Shown here: positions 46,501-58,700 of the stretch, in pieces | How positions within the stretch are numbered: position 1 is the stretch's first letter | Layout of the letters: each line of letters starts with the position of its first letter | Made by a program: the position numbers and the translations under genes | NCBI GenBank assembly: GCA_024449915.1 | Contig: JAMZAV010002041.1 | Coordinates: 1-64,000 of the forward strand | Direction: 5' to 3' | DNA length: 64,000 bases | DNA from: Sweltsa coloradensis | Lineage: Eukaryota; Arthropoda; Insecta; Plecoptera; Chloroperlidae | Notes under the pieces: generated by a model | The model's input: the letters and a program-made list of their open reading frames with translations, nothing else | Database searches by the model: none | Told to the model about the DNA's origin: nothing

Positions 46501-49500
46501 CTCCGCACGGGCACTTCACACACGCCGTAAGTGAATTTGAAAATTCAGGATTTTTTAAACATTTTTTATTTAAACAGCAAATTTAACTTTTTTCGAAATT
46601 ACGCGCATTTCAAAATGTTCATCATTGCCCCGGCCAAAGTAATGGAACGGTCCTAAAACCCTTGACGGTGCCTGTACCCTGAAAGATTTCGAACGCTTTG
46701 GTGTCGTCGGTGTTCGGATGCAAAGCCTACTTTGGGCGCGGCAACCGTGAGAAAACAAAAAATATGATTTTTTGAAGCCAAAACGGACACGCACGACTAT
46801 TTTGGTCGGTCCATAACGTGTATACAAATGCTACAAAATGGGTCATTTTTGGTATCACGATTATCGCAAAGGTCCAATCTAGGTCGGATAACCATCCGTT
46901 AATTTTAGAAAAAATGTGTACCATACTTTTTACGATTTTAAAGGAAAAATCAAACGGTAAAAAAGTGTCCAGAATCGTATTCGAAGGCATCTACTGATCC
47001 GGGGTTCGAACCAAGGTTCTCAAACTAATTTTATTAAAATACCTTCATCATTCCTCTACATTAATGTGCCTCGGTTAGCGGAAATCAAACCAAGGGAAGG
47101 CGATTTTTAATTTTTTTAAAATTACACTGTAAAATTTTCAAAATTGTCCAACTTTGGGATTTTTTTTCGCGCATTTTGAAAAAGAAAGTGGGGACAATTT
47201 TTTTAAAAACTTGTTTCCCAATGCATTGGCTTTTGTAATTGGCAAACTTTGGGGCCCTACCGTAAAGCCAAAAATTTCCAAAAATTTGGAACCGGAAAAT
47301 CAAAACAATGTCCCATAAAAAGAGAATGAATTTTTTTTTCAAAAATGTGCTCCAATTGACCGGAGGTTTATTCTATTGTGTACACGTTGAAACAAAAAAC
47401 GACTTTTTGGGAATGCTCCAAGTAATATATCCGTTTTTTCTAAAATTTCCTTGCTTCAAAATTTGAAATGTTTTTCGTCGTCCCGGCCAAAGTATGGGAG
47501 TTGGTCCGGAACCCTTCACGTTACTCGTACCGGTAGTCATTTCGAACACGTCGGTACCGTCGACGTTTGGACGCAAAGCGTACTTTGGGCGCGGCAACCG
47601 CGAGTATAAAAATGCCAAAAAACGGAGTTTTTCGTGATTTTCGACTTTTTGACCCGGAAGCAATTTTTTTTCGGGTCGGGGGTATTTTTTTTCGGAAAAT
47701 TCGATCCTTTCTCGCGGAGGAGCGTCCAAAATGTACGCGTTTATCCCGCTCCTCGGCGGCGAAAACGTCTCGCGTGGCAAAACTCGGTTTCCGCGCCAGT
47801 CCCAGAGTTAACAGACTATAGTTATATAGATCATAGACCCAAATCGATTATCATTTCAAATTCCAAATTGAGCCTAGGAATAAGAACCTAACTGTTCTAA
47901 GAATCTCAGTACAGTAAGAACTCTCTTATCCGATCTCCGCTTATCCGATGTACCGTGTTAACCGAGCCGCCAAAAAAAAAAAAAAAAAAAATAAATAAAT
48001 AAAAAAATTAAAGTTTTAAATACGTAAATAAAACATAAAAATAATTACAGACGCCGCGCCGCACTTTTTTAAATGTACAAAGAAGATAGATCGGCGATAT
48101 ATCTCGACTTTTGAGCAGTGTGCATCAGTGTACTGAGCATATAGAGTTCAGTGGTCAGTGTGCGTCGCGGCGCATCGCCGGTAAGTGTCAGTGTCACCCA
48201 CTGAGCATATAGAGATCAGTGTGCGTTGCGCGCCTGCGCTGTGCGCATACGATCCAGCCATCTCACACACAGCTGTTCAAAGATGGTCGTTGTGGAACTA
48301 GATGCAATCATGTTTCAACCGATTCACGAAATTCGTAATCACAACGCATTGAATTGTTATTCCTGGGCTTATCTTATTTCTTTCCCAGACTTATCTTGCG
48401 TCGTGAGCTTCAGCGCGGGCATAATAGTGAGAGATTTTCCCACATGAGAAAGAGAGCTAGGCCTAGGCCTAGGCCTATGTTTGCATTGTAGGCCTAGGGG
48501 CTAGGCCTACTGCGTCGAGTTTAGGCCTAGACATACGTTTTTATTACGACATGTAGGCCTAATTGTGTACGTGTGTGTGTGAGCGTGATTTACAAGCTAT
48601 TAAACCCATCGGCTTTCTCGCCAGTCGAATCGACGGGCTGTTTAAAATGCGCGCCGACTTTCCTGGCCATCGGAACGACGGGCTGGAACAGCAAGGGAAC
48701 AGTGCGCTACATTATCGGTCGTTGTATGAGAATGGTTCGTCCAATCACCAAGAGATCGCGCTCAATGTACTCTACGCACTTCGCTGCATCCAACGATGTG
48801 TTTGGCTCGTCACTCGGTCAAGTTTTAGCCTGTCTATGCTTGAAGGAAAGATGATGTTTGCATTCGTAGGTGGTAAGGCGGCGCGCGCGCTATGGCGGCT
48901 ACAGCATTTTGCAATATTTTCAAAGATATGACGAAGATGAGGGTGTGATATTTTGACACCAAGAAAAATTCGGAGGAAAGTTCATACACCTAGACATTTA
49001 TTTAGGCTACATTTTAGTTTTTATTTCAAGTAAATCGGGTTATTTTTGTTGGAGCAGTGAATTTTTTGCTGAGGTGCGCTCCGCAACCCCATTTCGTAAA
49101 AAATAAATGGATTTGAGGGGCCAGGCGCAGCGATTTTTAATCGTAAGCCGATGGGTTAAATCATTAAGTATACCCTGTATGAAGTGTATCGTGTGTATTT
49201 TATGTCCCTTTATCCATTACATGGGTCATATATCATTTAACACATCAGGCTATGCTATACGAGAGCAAATAAACAAATGAACCGCGCCATCCGAGTTTTT
49301 CGCAAATCCGAGGTGCCCCCGGTCTCATCCAACTCGGATAAGAGAGTTCTTACTGTAGTTATAAAAAAATGAGCCTAGGAAGTTGGAGATTGTAAAACAT
49401 TAGGGATGACATCGGGTAGTAAAATTTGGAACCGGTTCCAGCACTCAAATTACCGGGTCCCCGGATCCTGTTACGTCACGATGTGTGGAAACGCTGTTTC

Positions 49501-49669
49501 CTAGGTATACTAGTTGGTTTGAAGGTCATACCGACTGACTAGGCTAGTCTCTGGGAACTTTGAAATAATCGTACACACATAAAGAATTGCGTTGATAACC
49601 AGGTAACCAATTATTTTTATTATTACTATTATTACTATTACTATTACTATTACTATTATTATTTTTATA

Positions 49670-49700
<31 letters not shown>

Positions 49701-52700
49701 ATTATAATTATTATTATTATTATTATATTATTATTATTATTTTTTTTTTTTTTATTATTATTATTATTATGATAAGCAACTAACCTTGTAGTACTTGTAG
49801 CGAACGCGGACGTCGTCCCAGGCGTCCAGGCCAGTGGGCGCCGCGTGGAGTTCCTCAGGGTAGAACCCGGCACCGATGCGACGGTCGTTCACCGGCATCG
49901 GACTGAGCGATCGGTCGCGGTGGTAGCGCGCATCGTCCATCACCACCTGAACATAAACCAGGGTGGAATTTGTTTTATTTTCTAAAATCTTAAATCTTGA
50001 TTTTATCATTTTTCCCATTTTTCCCGATTTAAAGCAGATTTGTGGAGGCGTGATTAATTCCAGATAGATTCCAAATAAGGGAGTCGATTCTTCACTTGAC
50101 AGTTTAAATGTTGCGCGTCGTGTTTTCAATTTAATCAATTGACCATGTTTTGTCAACAAAAAAAATGTGATTTTTCTTGGGAAACAATTCTGAATCAATT
50201 CTCAAGTCGCAATTTATTTATTTATTTAACGTCTATCCTATTCAGTTATAAAAACTGATTTACAAAGGAGGACAACTAAATAAATCTAATTACATAGAAG
50301 CAGACACAACAATGAACTACATTTAAGTAAATATTTGAAATAGTAATATTACAACAATGCATTAAATACTCAACAAATTTGATAACGAATAAAAAGGATA
50401 TTAAATGCAATTTATGAATGAATCGAATATATAAAAAAGGGGGTGGGGAATGAAAAGAAAAGAAAAAAGAAAAAAGAAAAGAAAAAGAAAATAAAAGAAA
50501 AAAGAAAAAAGGAAAGGAAAAAAAAAGAAAGAAAGAAAAGAAAAAAGAATGATTAAATCTACGTCGCTAATTCTCACCTTGAGGTCCTGGCTCTCCGCAT
50601 CCTTGGTGATGCGCATGTTCCTCACCCCGTCAAGGTCGCGCCTATCCACCGACCACTGCGCCATCTTGCCGAAGCGCTCGGAGAGGGTAAGCTTGGGCAC
50701 TCCCGAGCCAGAGTCCAGCGAGGAGCTGGTGGACTCTTCCGAGCAGGAGGGGGCCGGGCTGTGGCGGCGAGGGGGGCGGGGGAGGGGGCAGGGGGAGGGG
50801 GGCGACGCTTTGACCGGCCAGACTTGGAGCGGGACTTGCGCTTCTTAGACGAGACCTAGAACAGGAAGCGTGTCGCGTTTAATACATTTAATAAATTTGT
50901 ATTTATTTACCTACTCAGTCACATATTCAGTGGGGGACATTAAATATAAGGCAGACCAAGCCATCCCTGTAGGCAGGGTTGGGTAACGACGCGTCGCAAA
51001 TAATATTCGACGCGTCGCGTCGCAAATATGCGTAGAATATGTCAAATATGTAGAATATGTAGAAAATTCACGTCGAAAATTAAATAAGAAATATTATTGT
51101 TGTTGTTGTATTGCTAATTCAAATTTCAGACATATTTTCATCAACCCTAAAAACAAATGAACTCAACATTATATTTTGAACTTGTAAGCAAGTGTTTGTA
51201 GTTGTACTTATTACAAGGCGAGCTGATGAATCAATAATTCACCGTCATAAAGAACTTGAAGCTAAGAAAACCGGCATCTTCACAAGATACCAAGGTCACC
51301 TGCTTTCCCGATCATAAATATCGTACGTATATGGACAAAGCCAAAAGCTTCCCCATATAATTCTTCCTCGCATTTCATTAACCAAAGTCATCCCTTATTC
51401 TAAACTTCTTTAATAGTAGTAACATTTCTAGTTATAATTCACACTGATTTAGCTCAAAGTAACAATACACCATAGACCTACCTAAGCTCTACCTCCCCGT
51501 AATTTTCGACGTGTCATTAATGTCATAAAGTGTAATTTACGACGTGTATATTCGACGCATATAATACTAGGTATAATACCTGTTTTCGACGTTGAGTATT
51601 ATACCTACCCAACCCTGCCTGTAGGCGCCGATAAGCAAACAATGGACAGCTAGAGACCGGCATATTTCAGTACAAAATACTGATTAATCAAGCGGACAGC
51701 GCCAGAATCAACAAGGCTGATTCGGAAAAAACTTAGAATGTATTATGTGCCTTGTTGCTAGAATGGCTCCAAAGTCGCCATTTACACATTCCTAAGCCAA
51801 GAACTGATGGACTCGAGTCCACACTTCTGCTTAAAGGGGAAATCGAACCCTGGACCTTCTGCATTGGAAGCAGAGCCTCTACTTGCTATCTTTACTTGCT
51901 ATTTTCAGTGCTGTTCTTGAACTTCAACATTTCCCAAGCTCTTGGAAAATTGCCAAGGTACGGTAATTACTTTTCTGAAACCGGGGAAGGCTGCTCGGGA
52001 TTCTACGAGCTATCGCCCTATCACTATCAGCCTCCTGTCTGTGTTATCCAAGATGCTGAAGCGTGTCGTCCTGGTCCATCTCCAACATCACATACACGAC
52101 TCCAACCTTCTCCCGGACGAACAATTTGGATTTCGAGCAAAGCACTCCACAATATAACAGCTAAGGAGTAGGGTTGCCGTTTGGTAATCGATATATCGAT
52201 CGTTACGATTATTTCACGAAACCATTGATAATCGATTCAGTCTATTGAATATCGATAATATCAAATAGCTCGACTGTCTGAAATTTTGTAATTAACCGTA
52301 ACGATCGATATATCGATTACCAAACGGCAACCCTACTCCTTAGAGTAGAGAGCCGCTCTACAGAAGTTCATAAAATATTTTCAGTCAAAACATTAATTGC
52401 TTTATTCCGTGAAAAATTTGTCCACTGCGAGATCTACAACACGCGTAAGGCGCAAAGTATGAAGCGCAACGCATCGCCCCTGCCCTGCTGCAGTGTAGCA
52501 ACTTGCATGGTATGCATGTGTTGCCAGGAGAGATGTGCAAAAATGTTTTTTTAAGGTTTAACGAAACTCTAGCACTTGGCGCGTGATCTGCTGTTCACAT
52601 AGCAATTAGGAAAAATGTGTTAATGTTGTAACATGGTTCATTTCACGTTGAAAGTTGTTGATAATTTTCAACGGTCGAACATGTAGCCTTAACTAAAACG

Positions 52701-55700
52701 GAAAACATCTTCTGGAACAGAAAAACTTGGAAAATTCATTTGTGAGGTTCCAAAAGATTTTTTTTTGTTTTAGTTTACATGTTTTCAATGTGGATTGAAC
52801 ATGAACTATGCTACAACATTAACACCTTTTTCATTGTTGTGAACTGAGGAAATCTAAAAAGCGCTAGAGTTCCGTTGAACTTGAATGTATGATGAATACT
52901 CTTAAATACCGTATTTGGTAGGTACTAGGTAGTATTGTTGAAGGTCACACATAGGCTTCAATTAATTTTGACCAAAGAACTTACCTTGACTCTCGGTTGC
53001 TTGGCGGGCTTGATCCGGCGGGGGGGAGGTGACGGCGGGGGGCCTCTGGGGTCTCGCGGGGGGCCCGACCTCTCTCTACCCCGCTTCACTGGGACGCGGC
53101 TCGGCTGCGGAGAGTTGTTGCTGGGGCGGTTGCGGGGGACGGAGAACGAACGGGATCTGCAACAGATGCAATAGTGAACTATCTGCGGGCCACACACAAA
53201 TAAAGTCCGTCAAACTAGATGTACTGTATTTATTAGGGATGTCAACGATAATCGTACGATATAAATTTGCTATTATAAAACAATCCAGAAATTAAAAAAT
53301 CCATCCCAGCGGATCTACAATGCACCAACAATCAAGATGTTTTGAAGTTGAGCGTCCCGGTAGCTTAGGGGTAAAGCACTCGACTGGCAATCGGGAGACC
53401 GGGTTCGATACCCCACTGGGATGGATTTTGTAATTTCTGGATTGATTTCTGGGTCAACACAGTCAAATACAAAAATTGACCTCACCCCTCCGATTTTGAA
53501 AAAAATCAGCACATCTACTCAAAACTGCAAATAAAAAATATATTTGAAAATTTTGTTGTATCTCTTACGGTTTTTGAATTGCAGGTAGGGATGACTTCGG
53601 GTCGAAAAATCCGGAACCGGATCCATCCTCTCCGGATCCGGTTCGGAACCGGTTCCTACACATATTTTTCTTTCTCAATTTTCGTAAATTTGAATCTGAA
53701 ACATGGGCGGGGCGATAATCGATTCGAATTTCGATAGGGGGCGGAGCCGTGTCCCAGACATTGTAAGAACTGCTAAGTGAGAACAGTTGAACAAACAATG
53801 GCCTACAAGATTGTTTGCTTTCGTTTTCATTCATAAAGTTTGGATTATGTGATCTTAAACGTGAAAAATAGAATAAGTATATGATTAAAATGTTATTAAC
53901 AAGTTCTGCAATGTTATTATAACACAACACATGGGCCTAGGCTAAGCCTAGGTCAAAATTGTGACGCAACATTCATAGAGCCTAGGCCTAGGCCTAAGAA
54001 TTTTGCAACCACGGGTGTTTCTGGCTCATTTATTCTCGTCTGTGCCTAGACCCTTGGCAACTTTTAGGTTAAAAATAGAACCGGTTCCGAAAAAAGGGAA
54101 CCGGATCGTAATGGAACCGGTTCCGAACCGGTTTCCGGGTACCCGAAGTATCCCTAATTGCAGGTGGGTCAAATACTCAAATTTGGGCCCATCGACATAT
54201 TAACAAAAAATTCCAAAATGTATAGCCCAGGACTGCCACTGATATTTTTTTCAAATCCTGTATGAGGACGTTAAATATCCGCAAATATCCGTGAAAAGTC
54301 TAAAAACGTTGATTTCATTGATCAAACTATGAAAATGGATAAATGTGATGTTTATATTTGTTACCATCTTAACCTAAAAGTTGCCAAGGGCCTAGGCCCA
54401 TGCACAGATGAGAAGAAAGGAGCCAGAAACGCCCGTGGTTGCTTTAATTAAGATTGCATACAAATTTAAAATGCTATTTATTTACAGAAACTCCATTTTA
54501 AACATTAAAATAATATTATCTGACCTGGTTAAAAAATTCTAGGTCTAGGCCCTAGGCCTAGCTAGGCCCTATGAATGTTGCATCACAATTTTGACCTAGC
54601 CTAGGCCTAGCCTTGGCCCATGTGTTGTGTTCTATAATAACATTGCAGAACTTGATAATAACATTTTAATCATACTAATTCTATTTTTCACTTTTAATAT
54701 CACATAATCCAAACTTTATAAACAAAAACGAAAGAAAACAATTTTGTAGGCTCTTGGCTGTTCAATTTAACTTGCATCCTCCCCAAAAGCAACTGCTTGG
54801 CTGTTTCCTTGCTTTTTCTCAATGGAAACAGTTCCTACTACACCTGGGACATGGCATGGCTCCGCCCATGCTCCGCCCCCTATCGAAAGTCGAATCGATT
54901 ATCGCCCCGCTCCGCCTTCAATGTTTACAATCAAAATTAGCCCGCGCAGATTAAAATATACGAAAATAAGCATAGAAAAAATAACTAACAAAATATCCGT
55001 AAATAAGACTAAAAATCAGTTTATCCGTTTTGCACCCTTATATCCGTAAAAACGGATAAAATCCGTTAAAACGGCAGCCCTGGTATAGCCCCTACCTACT
55101 GTTGAACGTAGAAAGTTAATTTTTTTTTGTAAATTAAAGGTCTTTGAAAAGCCTTCCCAAAATGTATATTTTCATACTCTTGTAAACATAATATGGTACA
55201 AAGATAAAAGCAAATCTATTTTTTCAATTTTGAATTCCTCAAAAACTTATTTTTTTACAAAATTCAAAATTTTTGAACAAAAAGGTATTGTTGTTGGTAT
55301 GTTTTGTACATGTGCAAAGAAAATTATAGTGGGCACTATAAGTTTAGGAGCTATCATTTTTATCATTGTAGTAATGTGTATAATATGTGAACGTTCAGTG
55401 TTTTTCAGTTTTTAGAAAAACACTGAAAAACACTGAACGTGTGTTGAATGTGTTTAATATGTGAACGTTTAGTGTGTAGGCCTAGGCCTAGGTGCAGAAA
55501 GCTTTTTTGTCAATTAAAGCCTAATCAATATATAATTTGGCTTGACATATTTTGGCTTAGACTTTGCTTATCCCCTTACTCAATAAAGACTATTTTGTTC
55601 CGGGCTATTTAGTAGGCCCTAGGCTCATTAGATTAGAACCTAGGCATACATCTATGATGTTACGCAAAATTCCATTGGAAAAGATTCGGATTAGCTGCGG

Positions 55701-58700
55701 ATTCACGAATCTTCGGAAAGATTCGAAATGAAAAACAAAAATTCGCACACCCCTAGAGAAAATCATACGGTAATGTAAGATTCTACAAGAATAATTCAAT
55801 ATCTATTTTTAGTTTTTACTGGCAGTTTACGGTATAATGGCGTTGTTTATTCATATGCATAAGTAATAAGTATCTTAAAATTTTCACTCCAACTGTAGGC
55901 CTATGTAGCCGAAAAATACTTGTTTTAATTTTTATTTTATCATTTTCAATTACCGTATTGCAGGGTTGCCGTTTTTACGGATTTTATCCGTTTTAACGGA
56001 TTTTGAGGGTGCAAAACGGATACACGGATTTTTAGTCCAATTTACGGATTAAAAAAAAAAAAAAAAATTTTTTTACTTTTTACGCTTTTTTAACTAGGGC
56101 TGGTCAAAAAATCTATATTTCAATGCGATATTGATAAGTGGGAATCTTTTCGATGTATAAATATCAAAATTTACACCAAAAATGTAAAATTTCGGAATTT
56201 TGGTGGAGGGCCGGGTAGGTAGTCTAAATTAAATTAACCTGGCTGGTGCATATGGTGGAGATGCCGGGTCATAACACGCGGTTGTGAGATCGTAAAAATA
56301 GGCATTTATGGTGATACCTTATCATTCTATCAACCCTATTTGGCCTCGAATCATTTTTTTTCCCGTTGATTCGGGGCCTACAGGTTGGCTTGGTCGCTTT
56401 GATTTACTGTGTTCCACTGAAAATCAGTTATATAACTGAGTGGGTAGACTCTTTATACATTTAAAAAAAAATTATTTATTAAAAATAGGCCTACCTACTC
56501 TATAAAAAAATTATATATTCAATTTTTTTACAACAATTACATTATGATATATCGATATCGTATTGAAATTGGTACATTTAGGCATTTTAAGGATTTTTAA
56601 GGATTTGGGTGTTTCATTTAAGGATTTCTAAGGATTTTTGATCTGCTCAAACAGGATTTTTATTTTTTCTTGGTGGCAACCCTGCCGTATTGTACCGAAT
56701 ATAGGGCGACCTTTTTTTTCATTATTTTGGGTCTCAATATCCCTCCTCGGCCTATACGTGAGCATCGGCATTTTTTGGCGCTAATTTCAAACACCAAGTT
56801 ACAGCTCACCATGTGACAAGGAAAAATGTATAGTTCACTGCTTCTGTCTGGCGCTGCGCCAACAATACGGCAGGCACGGAAAACGCTATCTCCAGGCCTA
56901 CTGACGAGTGAAATGTGATGCAGTTATGAGAACAGATGACTGAGCGATAAGAACCGGTCCGCGTAAAGATAGCGCTACATCATCACGGGCTCCGCGGAAA
57001 TAGGCCGCGGGAAAAACAATTTAGCACGAGCTCGGCGGAAATAAACCGCAGGAAAAACGGTGCGTAAAATAATAAAATTAAAATATTTTGTTAAATATTT
57101 ATTTTTTTAAATTTCAATGACCAAAGTTAGGGGGTTTGCCTTTTTTCAGGGTCATCCTATATTCAGCACAATACGGTAGCCCTATACGTTTTACTGTGTA
57201 CAACGTTCTTTCTTGCATGGCCCTACAGAAACCTATTGAGGTTTGGCTGTAGTTACCTTGATTTTGGAGACGGTTGCCTCCTGACGGGGGGCAGTGGCGG
57301 AGTGGGGACCTTCTTGCGTTCTCTGAGGGAACAAAAACAGAAACAATATAAACAACTGGTTCAACAGATTCTTCAAGTAACGAGTAATATATTTTGAAAA
57401 TGGGATATCAGGAGAAAATCTTGAATATGCAAAGTAGGCCTATTCTCTTGGGGCTACATAAAATAAGGTACACAAATAACTTCATGTTACTTTAAGAGTT
57501 CCTCACAAAATCACATTTAACTCAAAAATACAAAGAAATATAATCTGATCATCGAGATTAATACGTACCTGACCAAGAGAAGTAGCTGGGTGCCTTCAAG
57601 GCATCCTAAAGACGGCATTAGACGTTTCAATGTTTCATTCAAGATTCCTTGATTTCAAGGACAAAACACAATCAAATTGTGCGATAGATTAGAATACAAC
57701 AATACTGCACATTGAGAGAAGTAAGGAAAAAGGGGTGAGACACTGATAACAAAATTCTCAAATTTTTTAAATGTCCATTTTATTGACTAAAATGTAATAT
57801 TGTCGACGAATTACATCATTGAAAGACGAAAAACTACATGTTGAAAACGTGAATTTCGCGAAATATCGCGTATAGCGCGAAATACAAAACAAACAAATAA
57901 AATTTTATGAAACTGGCCAAAATGCAAATGAACTCGCAAAATTGAACCTTTTAGTGTGGTTTTTAGTGTAGTGTAGAGGTGCCGGTCCAGAATTTACGCA
58001 AATTTTGGTGGAGGTGCCGGTCCAGACCGAACATTACACGTGCGGTAGGCGGTACAATAAACAGACAACGCAACAGCGTTCCGTGCATCACGGGCTTCAC
58101 AAAAATAGACCGCCAAAATAATGGCGCGTATCACGGACTCTGCGGAAATAGTCCACCAAAATTACAGTGCGTACAATTTTTTTTTTTTGGGGGGGGGGAG
58201 GAATCGATTCTGAATCGATTCTTGGGTCACAATGACTTTTTGGAATCAATCCCTTACTTAAGGGGCTCCGTTTTTTTTTTGGGGGGGGGGGGTTTTTGGA
58301 TTTTTTAGTAACATTTTTGAAATTTTTTGTCTTTTGCCTATGATGTCATCATGCTTGATCTAGTCAACCAGTAGAGACGAGCCTCCCTTTCCTCCTTCAT
58401 GCCGTTAGGCATTGCGTAACGCTCACTTGCCAGACTGGCACAAGTGTACAGATGCCTTCTGTCATGTTCACCATCTCCACACAATCCAATCCAAATTTAT
58501 TGTGAAATAGAGAAAAATGCGAAATTTGTGTTTTCTTAAACAAAATTTGGGTTTTACTTTTATATCACCATTACTCAGTCATTAGTCATTACCTCTATAC
58601 ATTGATTATGTTTTGTTCTTCAAAGAATCTTGAACGAAACATTGAACTGCGTAATTCAGGTTTTTGACAAAACATTGCTGCAAAATTGGCCATATTGAAT

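Noticed and set aside
48226..48931. Frames of 73 and 122 codons inside the Tigger-like element as a possible transposase
   Set aside because: No helix-turn-helix or DDE-type spacing could be recognised, and the frames are far too short for the family.
49544..49873. Asparagine-rich minus-strand frame
   Set aside because: Translation of the (TTA)n microsatellite joined out of frame to the exon at 49785-49946.
52169..52335. Direct 8 bp hAT target duplication around the small MITE
   Set aside because: The flanks CTAAGGAG and CTCCTTAG are inverse, not direct, copies, so a normal hAT insertion could not be claimed.
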